DNA of 35,769 bases from JBDGPU01 sp042219525 (lineage in GTDB: Archaea > Halobacteriota > Halobacteria > Halobacteriales > Haloferacaceae), in the NCBI GenBank assembly GCA_042219525.1, contig JBDGPU010000156.1, forward strand, positions 1-35,769, in the 5' to 3' direction. A program made the position numbers and the translations under genes. Under the pieces are notes generated by a model. The model ran no database searches. It saw only the letters and a list, made by a program, of their open reading frames with translations, and was not told where the DNA came from. Of the stretch, positions 23,276 through 30,193 are shown piece by piece. Every line of letters begins with the position of its first letter. Positions within the stretch are counted from its first letter, which is position 1.

Positions 23276-26200
23276 ATGAGCACCAATACTGAACCGGTTT
23301 CGCTCGACCTCGACAGACGTTCGTTTATGAAAGCGAGCGCACTGGCCGGGGCTGTCGCGCTAGGCGGTGGCGGTGTCGGTCAGGCGCTGGCCCAAGAGAG
23401 CGGTGGCGAGGTCGACGGAACGGATACCGAGGGGGAACTGAGCAAGACCGTCTGTAACTTCTGTGCGGTCGGCTGTGGCTTCAGGGGTGAACGGAAAGGC
23501 AACGCCTTCGTCGGTCAGGAGCCATGGTACAACAACCCGATCAACAACGGGTCGCTATGCTCGAAGGGAGCCGCCATCTACGGAAGCGAGCACTCCCCGA
23601 AGCGGGTCAAACACCCGATGATAAAGGACGAGAGCGGCTGGCGGAAGCTCTCCTGGGACAGCGCGTACGACATGCTGGAAAGCGAAATAACGCGCGTCTG
23701 GGATGAGCACAGCCGCGAGAGCGTGATGCTGCTTGGAAGTGCCCACCACTCCAACGAGGAGGCCTACGCCATGCGCAAGTTGGCGGGATTCATGGGCACC
23801 AACAACATCGACCACCAGGCACGCATCTGCCACTCCACGACGGTCGCCGGCCTGGCCAACACGTGGGGCTATGGCGTGATGACGAACACCGTCAACGACT
23901 ACCGCAACTTCGACCTGAACATCATCATCGGCCAGAACCCGGCCGAGGCCCACCCGATCGCGATGCAGCACATCCTTGAGGGCCAGGCCCGCGGCGGGAC
24001 CGTCGTCTCGGTCGACGCCCGCTTCACCAAGACCTCGGCCCACGCCGACCACTTCTTCCGTATCCGGCCAGGTACGGACGTGGCGCTGATGATGGGGGTC
24101 ATGCGGTACCTGCGCGACCAGGGTGAGCTTGCCATGGGTGGCAGCGACGACACGGGGCAGAACATGCTCGACGAACGCGTCATGGGGTGGCCCGACGTGG
24201 AAGCCGAACTCGACAATCCGGGCCAGAACGCGGAGTCGGACATCGACCGCCCGCCGTACGACCTCGACACCGTCGCCGACATAACCTGGATCGACAAGGA
24301 GGACATCAAGAAGCTCGGCGACCTCATCATCGAAAACAAACCCCACGTCCAGATCGAATGGGCGATGGGCGGAACCCAGCACAACAACGGGACGCAGAAC
24401 ATCCGGTCGTACGCGCTCACGAGTCTGGCCTCGGGCAGCGCGGCCCGAAGCGGTGGCGGCCTGCAGGTGATGCGAGGCCACTCGAACGTGCAGGGGGCGA
24501 CCGACCTCGCGGTGGCCAGCCACATCCTCCCGGGGTACTATCCGCTCTCGCCGGGTGGCTGGTCGTGGTGGGCCGACGTCTGGGACCAGAGTCCCTACAC
24601 CAGCGGTTCGACGTCGTTCAGCGACCTCTACGGGAAGTTCGAAACGATGCCGAAGGACCTGTACGTTCGGCAGAGTCCCACCGTCGACGACCCGAGCGAG
24701 ATCGACACCTCGGACCCGGCGGAGCACTCGATGATGTTCCAGAACGGGCTGACGGTCGCGCGGTGGTTCGAGGCCGCGCTCCCGCAGTCCGAACGGCTGC
24801 ATGAGACGCCGATCTACCAGTCCGACGGTGTGAAGATCGCCTTCTTCTGGGGGCACTCGGCGAACTCCATCAGCGAGATGCGGAAGATGAAAGACGGGAT
24901 CGAGAACCTCGACCTGATGGTCGTGGTGGACCTGTTCCCGTCGGTGGTGAGCGTCCTGCCCGACTTCGAGGACGCCCCACCGATCCTCCTGTTACCCTGT
25001 GCGAGTCAGTACGAGCATCACCGGTCGGTCACCAGCTCCGGCCGCTCGGTGCAGTGGTCCGAGCCCGTCCGCCCGCCGTCGCACAACACGAAACCGGACC
25101 TGCAGATCATGCAGGAGCTGGCCGGGCGGCTCGGCTTCGGCGAGCACTTCGACTGGGGAGCCGGTTCCACGCTGTTCAACGGCAAGAGCACGTACGAAGA
25201 GGTGCTGCGCGAGATCAACCTCGGGACGATGACGATCGGCTACCGGCAGGACCCCGAGCGACTCCAGCAGCACGCGGAGTACGACTACGCGTTCTCGACG
25301 GAGGACCTGAAAGCCAACGTGTCCGGCACGCCGGTCTCCGGCGACTACTGGATGCTCCCGTGGCCCTGTTGGGGTGAGGGACATCCGGGAACGCCGATCG
25401 CCTGGCGTGACGACCTCAACCCGAACAATGGTGGTCACGACTTCCGCACGCGGTGGGGCGTGAAAGCCCCGACACCCGACGAGTGGGAGGGAATGGTCAC
25501 CGATGCCCCGTACCCCCTGCAGGAGACGGTCGACCAGCAGGGTGAAGCGGGACTGAACCTGGTTCGTGACCCCTATCAGCCCGACTGGGCCGACGGGCAG
25601 ACGATCCATGGGATCCCGGAATACCCTGGCTGGAAGACGACGCTCCCGGACAACCTCGAGAACTCCGACGAGCTCCCGCTCCCCTACGAGCACGCGCTCG
25701 ATCCCGACAAGTCGGTGTACACCGCGGCGAAGGCGATGAACGAGCAGAAAGGGGCGAACTTCGACCTCGACTTCTGGAAGCAGTACGACCACAAACAGCC
25801 CGACGCGCCAACCGGGCGTGGGCGGGCACGCGCGGTCGCGTGGAACTTCATCGACAAGGTGCCGATGCACCGCGAACCCCTCGAGAGCCCGCGCCCCGAC
25901 CTGGTCGAGACGTGGCCCGCGAACGGCCAGCAGCGCAACTTCTACCGCCTCGACCAGAACAACGCGGAGGAGCAGGAGAAAGCGACCGCTGCCGCCACAC
26001 AGCAAGGCATGAACACCATCATGACGACCGGGAGACAGGTCGAACACCAGGGCGGTGGCGCCGAGTCGCGGTCGAACGTCTTCCTGGCCGACCTCCAGCC
26101 CCACATGTACGCCGAGATCCATCCCGATATGGCGGAGTCACTCGGCGTCGATGGGGGTGACCTCGTGGTGGTTTCGACCACCGACCGCGGCTCCGTGCTC

Positions 26201-26536
26201 GTGAAAGCGCGGGTGACCAACCGGCCGAACAAGCAGGAGACGTTCCTCCCGTTCCACTGGGGGGGAGTCTTCCAGGGCAAGAGCCTCGAGGACAAGTACC
26301 CGGACGGTCACGTCCCCTTCGCCATCGGGGACTCGGCGAACAGCATCACATCGCGTGGCTACGACGTCGAGACGCAGATGCAGGAGACGAAGGCCGCGAT
26401 GGTCAAAGTCCAGAAAGCGACGCCGTCGCTGCTGGAGGAACTCAACATGGACGTCGACATCGACTTCCCGCAGGACCGCAACGGCTTCGGCCAGCAGAAG
26501 GACTTCGACGTCCGTGACAGCGACACAGTGCAATAG
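23276..26536 (+). CDS. fdnG: Formate dehydrogenase-N-like catalytic subunit (Mo/W-bis-MGD), Tat-exported
   Basis: An exported molybdopterin oxidoreductase of 1086 residues. DRRSFMKAS (Arg14-Arg15) with a following hydrophobic stretch ending ALAQ is the Tat signal. The N-terminal [4Fe-4S] ligands are CNFCAVGC (Cys60, 63, 67) and Cys95. HQARICHSTTVAGLANTWG matches the formate dehydrogenase active site, with Cys185 in place of selenocysteine and the adjacent His186. MRGHSNVQGATDL and LPGYYP are also characteristic of the FDH-N/O type, as is the C-terminal molybdopterin-guanine-dinucleotide domain. It is slightly longer than E. coli FdnG. Predicted reaction: formate to CO2 on the outer face of the membrane, with electrons passed to the next subunit. 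Mo versus W cannot be told from sequence. A related oxidoreductase with another substrate remains possible. Confidence 0.88.
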   Translation: MSTNTEPVSLDLDRRSFMKASALAGAVALGGGGVGQALAQESGGEVDGTDTEGELSKTVCNFCAVGCGFRGERKGNAFVGQEPWYNNPINNGSLCSKGAAIYGSEHSPKRVKHPMIKDESGWRKLSWDSAYDMLESEITRVWDEHSRESVMLLGSAHHSNEEAYAMRKLAGFMGTNNIDHQARICHSTTVAGLANTWGYGVMTNTVNDYRNFDLNIIIGQNPAEAHPIAMQHILEGQARGGTVVSVDARFTKTSAHADHFFRIRPGTDVALMMGVMRYLRDQGELAMGGSDDTGQNMLDERVMGWPDVEAELDNPGQNAESDIDRPPYDLDTVADITWIDKEDIKKLGDLIIENKPHVQIEWAMGGTQHNNGTQNIRSYALTSLASGSAARSGGGLQVMRGHSNVQGATDLAVASHILPGYYPLSPGGWSWWADVWDQSPYTSGSTSFSDLYGKFETMPKDLYVRQSPTVDDPSEIDTSDPAEHSMMFQNGLTVARWFEAALPQSERLHETPIYQSDGVKIAFFWGHSANSISEMRKMKDGIENLDLMVVVDLFPSVVSVLPDFEDAPPILLLPCASQYEHHRSVTSSGRSVQWSEPVRPPSHNTKPDLQIMQELAGRLGFGEHFDWGAGSTLFNGKSTYEEVLREINLGTMTIGYRQDPERLQQHAEYDYAFSTEDLKANVSGTPVSGDYWMLPWPCWGEGHPGTPIAWRDDLNPNNGGHDFRTRWGVKAPTPDEWEGMVTDAPYPLQETVDQQGEAGLNLVRDPYQPDWADGQTIHGIPEYPGWKTTLPDNLENSDELPLPYEHALDPDKSVYTAAKAMNEQKGANFDLDFWKQYDHKQPDAPTGRGRARAVAWNFIDKVPMHREPLESPRPDLVETWPANGQQRNFYRLDQNNAEEQEKATAAATQQGMNTIMTTGRQVEHQGGGAESRSNVFLADLQPHMYAEIHPDMAESLGVDGGDLVVVSTTDRGSVLVKARVTNRPNKQETFLPFHWGGVFQGKSLEDKYPDGHVPFAIGDSANSITSRGYDVETQMQETKAAMVKVQKATPSLLEELNMDVDIDFPQDRNGFGQQKDFDVRDSDTVQ

Positions 26537-26543
26537 GAGGTGA
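26537..26543 (+). promoter_or_regulatory. Strong Shine-Dalgarno sequence inside the operon
   Basis: GGAGGTGA follows the TAG of the catalytic subunit and precedes the ATG at 26551 by about 6-7 nt. It is an unusually perfect complement to the 3' end of 16S rRNA for a genome where many first genes are leaderless, and it fixes the start of the iron-sulfur subunit. Confidence 0.75.
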
Positions 26544-26550
26544 CAAACAA

Positions 26551-27216
26551 ATGGCTAAAACAGGAAAGGAAGTGATGGGCCAAGGCGTGATGGCCGTCGG
26601 CGAAGATGCCCGGATCTTCCCCGACGTTGAAGCGTGTATCGACTGTGGCGGTTGCGTCGTGGCCTGCAAGCGGACCTGGGACGTCCCCAGAGACGAACAG
26701 CGCATCAGCATCTCGACGATGCTCGAGGGGCAGGAGGCCGCCGAAGGCCTGAACGCTCAAAGCGCAAAAGCTCTCAATCAGGGGAAATCGCCGGGGGAGA
26801 CCTCCGTCCCGATGCAGTGTTATCACTGCGAAAACGCACCGTGCGTGTCGGTCTGTCCGACGGACTCGCTCATCAAGAAGGAAGACGGCTTCGTCGACGT
26901 CCGCGACAACCTCTGTATCGGGTGCCAGTACTGCCTGTCGGCCTGTCCGTTCGGCGCGCCGCAGTTCCCCAGCTCCGACGAAGGGGGCGCGAAGCTGTTC
27001 GGCACCGGCGGCACGATGGACAAGTGTACGATGTGTGAGGAACGACAGGCCGTCGGAAAAGGCCCGGCCTGCGCGGAGGAATGTTCCACCGATGCAATCC
27101 TCGTCGGCACCACGGGCGACATCGCCGACGAACTCGAAAAGCGCGATAGTGGCGTCTTCTTCAACGACGCTGCTATGGAAGTCATCTTCGGCTCCGACGC
27201 GGAGGAATTCGCATGA
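26551..27216 (+). CDS. Formate dehydrogenase iron-sulfur subunit (four [4Fe-4S] clusters)
   Basis: A 221-residue ferredoxin-like subunit of the FdnH/DmsB/NrfC family that relays electrons from the catalytic subunit to the membrane. Four cysteine groups are visible: CIDCGGCVVACK; CYHCENAPCVSVCP; CIGCQYCLSACP; and CTMCEERQAVGKGPACAEEC, enough for four cubane clusters. It has no signal peptide, so it would be exported together with its Tat-bearing partner, as known for this family. Unlike E. coli FdnH it has no C-terminal membrane anchor. Its TGA overlaps the next ATG (ATGA). Confidence 0.92.
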   Translation: MAKTGKEVMGQGVMAVGEDARIFPDVEACIDCGGCVVACKRTWDVPRDEQRISISTMLEGQEAAEGLNAQSAKALNQGKSPGETSVPMQCYHCENAPCVSVCPTDSLIKKEDGFVDVRDNLCIGCQYCLSACPFGAPQFPSSDEGGAKLFGTGGTMDKCTMCEERQAVGKGPACAEECSTDAILVGTTGDIADELEKRDSGVFFNDAAMEVIFGSDAEEFA

Positions 27217-27599
27217 GCTCCGAAACACCCGAAATCCAGGGCTACGAAAGCGTCAGCGTGTACGTCAGCGCCCTCGTCGGTCTCGTGGTAGCGTACCTGC
27301 TCGTGTGGTGGGCCTCGGGCTTCGCCGTGTTCTACGAGAAGCTCTTCCGCGTCGGCCCGACCGTCGAGGGCGGCGGGATCGGTACTGACTGGCTCGCCGG
27401 GAACACTATCACGTGGCTGGACTTCCTGGTCGCGATCACCCACGCGGCCGACGTGATCATGGGACTGTTCATCCTCCTGATGGTGTTCCTCCACTGGGCG
27501 TCGTTCCGCCGGCTCGCCAGCCGGATGCGCCCGCCCGGGCAGGCTGAAGAAACCGCGGTTGCTGACGGTGGCTCCGACCAGGGAGGTGATCGCGAATGA
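27213..27599 (+). CDS. Two-span membrane subunit of the formate dehydrogenase locus
   Basis: A 128-residue protein. Hydrophobic segments at about residues 17-42 and 68-94 flank a Gly-rich loop. The second span and its edges contain His residues (ITHAADVIMG and MVFLHWASF) that could be haem ligands or merely lie at the membrane face. The tail is polar and acidic. It sits between the iron-sulfur and cytochrome-b genes with ATGA overlaps on both sides, so it is almost certainly made as part of the complex. Inference: it replaces the membrane anchor missing from the iron-sulfur subunit. I recognise no named family. Confidence 0.8.
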   Translation: MSSETPEIQGYESVSVYVSALVGLVVAYLLVWWASGFAVFYEKLFRVGPTVEGGGIGTDWLAGNTITWLDFLVAITHAADVIMGLFILLMVFLHWASFRRLASRMRPPGQAEETAVADGGSDQGGDRE

Positions 27600-28600
27600 C
27601 GAATCTCGACCACGGGAAGTTCACCCGCGTGACGACGCTGTTCCACGCACTGCTGGCCCTCGACGTGTTCTTCCTGTTCTTCTCGGGCTACTCCATCATG
27701 TTCAACGACGAGCTGTGGTGGCTCGTCGAACTGATGGGCGGGAGCACGGGCGTCGCGGCAGTCCACCGCGCCGCCGGATTCGGCCTCATCGCGCTCATCG
27801 TGTTCTGGATCACACTGATGGTCATCACGCCGACCGGTCGGTCGAACTTCGGCGAGGTCATGCCGGCGCCGGACGACATCGAGGCGTTCGTGCAGGACGT
27901 CCAGTTCATGCTCGGGCGTGCCGACGAGCGCCACCCGAACGCTCGCCAGTTCGCGGGGTACGAGGCCGACGAGGTGCCGCTGCTCTCGTACGTCGGGAAA
28001 GGCGTCGTGTGGATTTTCGCCATCGAGCTCCTGCTCCTGTCGATTTCGGGGCTGCTGATCTGGAGCAAGACCGGCCTGATGGGTTTCTTCCAGACGAAGG
28101 CCGCGGCGATGGGCTTCGTCGTCTTCCACGGGCTGCTGGGTGTGATCATGATGATGGGGGTGATGTTCCACATCTTCGAGCACGGATTCCACCCCGCCTT
28201 CTATCCGGTGGAGACGAAGGCGTTCATTCCTCGAAGCATGGTGCCGGAGCAACACTCCGATGAGGAACACGAGGGGACCGGTATCGAGCGGCTGTCGCTG
28301 TCGCCGTCGTACAACACTGCTTCGACCGTCATGGGGGCGCTGGTCGTGATCGGCATCGTGTCGGTGCTCATCGGGAGCCTCTTCGATGAGGGCTATCCCG
28401 TTCCCCGCGAACTCGCCATCGGGGGCGGCCCGAGCAACCTCCTGTTGACCTTCGGTATCAACATCGGCATCCTGGTGTTGTTCGTCGGGCTAGTGTTGTC
28501 GATGTACGGTAACGTGATGCGCGTCCGCTGGGAGCGCCAGCTCGAAGAGGACGCCCAGGTGGCTGCCGACGGTGGCGACGAAGACCTGGCCGACGACTGA
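27596..28600 (+). CDS. Formate dehydrogenase cytochrome b subunit (FdnI-like)
   Basis: A 334-residue membrane protein. Its N-terminal 200 residues follow the FdnI/di-haem cytochrome b pattern: FTRVTTLFHALLALDVFFLF with a first haem-ligand His, AAVHRAAGFGLIALIVFW, a cytoplasmic loop, ELLLLSISGLLIW and VVFHGLLGVIMMMGVMFHIFEHGFHP with further ligand histidines. It should take electrons to menaquinone. E. coli FdnI has four spans and 217 residues; this protein has about 110 more residues carrying two additional spans (about 240-262 and 280-303) and an acidic C-terminus. Its ATG overlaps the preceding stop. It is the last gene of the tightly coupled part of the operon. Confidence 0.9.
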   Translation: MTNLDHGKFTRVTTLFHALLALDVFFLFFSGYSIMFNDELWWLVELMGGSTGVAAVHRAAGFGLIALIVFWITLMVITPTGRSNFGEVMPAPDDIEAFVQDVQFMLGRADERHPNARQFAGYEADEVPLLSYVGKGVVWIFAIELLLLSISGLLIWSKTGLMGFFQTKAAAMGFVVFHGLLGVIMMMGVMFHIFEHGFHPAFYPVETKAFIPRSMVPEQHSDEEHEGTGIERLSLSPSYNTASTVMGALVVIGIVSVLIGSLFDEGYPVPRELAIGGGPSNLLLTFGINIGILVLFVGLVLSMYGNVMRVRWERQLEEDAQVAADGGDEDLADD

Positions 28601-28670
28601 CCACAGCTGGCACCCCCTCACCCCCGGCACATCCTGTTTTTCGCCGCCGGTTACACACCCCGACGTCAAT

Positions 28671-28738
28671 GGTATCTTGGATGATACCCCAGTGGTCGTG
28701 AGTCGACGGTGGCGGGTCCCCCCAGGTTTTTAAGTCAA
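28671..28738 (+). promoter_or_regulatory. Inverted repeat and TATA region before the 61-residue membrane gene
   Basis: GGTATC-TTGGAT-GATACC (28671-28688) is a perfect 6-bp inverted repeat. It is followed by GGTTTTTAAGTC (about 28725-28736), a TATA-like segment 16-27 bp before the ATG at 28752. The arrangement suggests an operator-controlled, near-leaderless promoter separate from the operon. A T-run (CTGTTTTTCGCC, about 28634-28645) just upstream may end the preceding transcript. Confidence 0.45.
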
Positions 28739-28751
28739 TGCGGGGTGAAGT

Positions 28752-28937
28752 ATGAGCATGGCAACAGAACTACTGAACACGGTCTACCTCGTCGCCGTAG
28801 TGCTGGTTGCGATCGCGGGCGTCGCCGTCGTTTACTCGACGGCCAGTGAGGAGGAGGAAGGCACCACCACACGACTCGGGCTGTCCGGGGCGGCCATCGT
28901 GGTCTTCGTCCTCGCACTCGCCACCACCATGCTGTAG
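28752..28937 (+). CDS. 61-residue two-span membrane protein
   Basis: Small protein with spans at about residues 8-28 and 42-61, joined by a short acidic loop (ASEEEEGTTTR). An ATG two codons downstream (28758) is an alternative start. It lies 151 bp after the cytochrome b gene with its own promoter-like element. By position it may be an accessory of the formate dehydrogenase, but nothing in the sequence proves this. Confidence 0.6.
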   Translation: MSMATELLNTVYLVAVVLVAIAGVAVVYSTASEEEEGTTTRLGLSGAAIVVFVLALATTML

Positions 28938-29111
28938 CGGGTGGTTCGACACCTCACACGACAGCGTCCGCTGTAACGCGACCATCTGCCCGACGGGGAG
29001 TAGTGGCTCCGGAGTACGAGCGCACCCTCCAGACGGTGCTGACCGGGTCGTATGCGGCGGCGCTGATGGTCGGTCCCAGAGTGCGACCTGTTCTCCAGAT
29101 ACGCAAGGCGA

Positions 29112-29148
29112 GTGCCTCGGGGCTTGACCCCGAGGCGGTTCACCAACA
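29112..29148 (+). mobile_element. Probable right-end remnant of an IS200/IS605-type (TnpB) element
   Basis: GCCTCGGGG-CTTGA-CCCCGAGGC is a perfect 9-bp stem with a 5-nt loop, followed by GGTTCACCAAC. In my memory of haloarchaeal IS1341/IS605-type elements, the 3' end of tnpB and its guide-RNA region carry this hairpin, and the protein ends in a phrase like SASGLDPEAVH, which this strand also encodes (KASASGLDPEAVHQ). No upstream tnpB coding sequence is recognisable, so at most a short scar remains. It could instead serve as a terminator hairpin. The rest of 28938-29182 holds nothing I can identify. Confidence 0.45.
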
Positions 29149-29182
29149 CGCGCCAGGTAGCGACGTCGCGTCCTGCCACCGG

Positions 29183-30193
29183 CTACGTCTCGCGCTCCCA
29201 GTCTGCCTTCTCCGCGGCGGTCTCGAAGGGGATGAACTCCCAGCCCGCCTCCTCCGCGATCCACTCGTCCGCGGGCGTCCCGACGAGGACCATCCGGTCG
29301 GCGTAGAACATCGACGTCTCTCCGATGTTCGCCAGGCGCTCTGCCGGGCCGGTGCCCGTGCCGTTGAAGAAGTCGGCGTCCACGGCGTGTTCGCGCTGGA
29401 ACTGGTTGATGACGGGTGCTTCGACCTCGCCGACGATGCCGATCCAGTCGGCCCACTCGCGCGCCTTCGCGACGGTGAGCTGCGGGTCCGAGAGCTGCGT
29501 CATCGCGTTGTAGGCGATGGCCATCGTCATGTCGTCGGCGCCACCGCCGTGCGGGCCCTTCGCCTCGGCCTCGCCGGCTTCGACAGCCTTCCGGGCCTCG
29601 TTCGTCCCGACCTCCGCGTTGCGTCCCTCCGGGGTTCCGGGTGCGGCGTCGGAATCGCCGCTCGACCCCCCGGTCGTCGACTCGCCGCCCGACTGCCGGC
29701 GTGCGGCATCCGAGGGGCCAGCGCCGCTCCCGGCGCCGCCCGCGTCCGATGGCACGCCAACCGGGCTGTCGTCGTTCTCGCGCGGGACCCGCGGGATGGC
29801 GCCGCGGTCGTCGTCGACCGCCGCGTGCGACTCGGCCGCTCCGTCGGCATCGGCATCGCCCTCAGCGGAAACGGCTGCGTCGGTATCAGCGTCGCCGTCG
29901 GCGTCAGCGTCGGCAACGGCGTCGCCGTCGGCGTCAGCGTCGGCAACAGCGTCGCTGTCGGCATCTTCCCCGGTGTCGATGTCGGTCGTCCCGGGGCTAT
30001 CGACCGGCTCGGCGTCCGCCTCCAGTTGCCGCGAGACGCCGGATTCTGCGGGGTCGTAGTCTGGTTCGTCCGGTTCCGCGTCCGGATCACCCTCGCCCTG
30101 CCAGAACCAGTCGCCGCGGCTGGCGTCGGGCTCGTCGTCCGCGTCGTCGCTTACGTCGAGGTCGTCGAGGTCGATCCGGTTGGTGTCAGTCAT
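29183..30193 (-). CDS. Conserved haloarchaeal protein with an acidic low-complexity linker
   Basis: A 336-residue soluble protein. Residues 1-215 are highly acidic and disordered in appearance, including a run of DADADGDAVADAD type. The C-terminal 115 residues form the conserved part: DMTMAIAYNAMTQLSDP, WADWIGIVGEVEAPVINQF, VDADFFNGTGTGPAERLANI, YADRMVLVGT and EEAGWEFIPFETAAEKADW. This resembles a haloarchaeal domain of unknown function (the DUF7124 type as I remember it). Its ATG overlaps the end of the AOR-like gene by 8 bp, so the two are translationally coupled and may act together. Confidence 0.75.
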   Translation of the reverse strand: MTDTNRIDLDDLDVSDDADDEPDASRGDWFWQGEGDPDAEPDEPDYDPAESGVSRQLEADAEPVDSPGTTDIDTGEDADSDAVADADADGDAVADADADGDADTDAAVSAEGDADADGAAESHAAVDDDRGAIPRVPRENDDSPVGVPSDAGGAGSGAGPSDAARRQSGGESTTGGSSGDSDAAPGTPEGRNAEVGTNEARKAVEAGEAEAKGPHGGGADDMTMAIAYNAMTQLSDPQLTVAKAREWADWIGIVGEVEAPVINQFQREHAVDADFFNGTGTGPAERLANIGETSMFYADRMVLVGTPADEWIAEEAGWEFIPFETAAEKADWERET

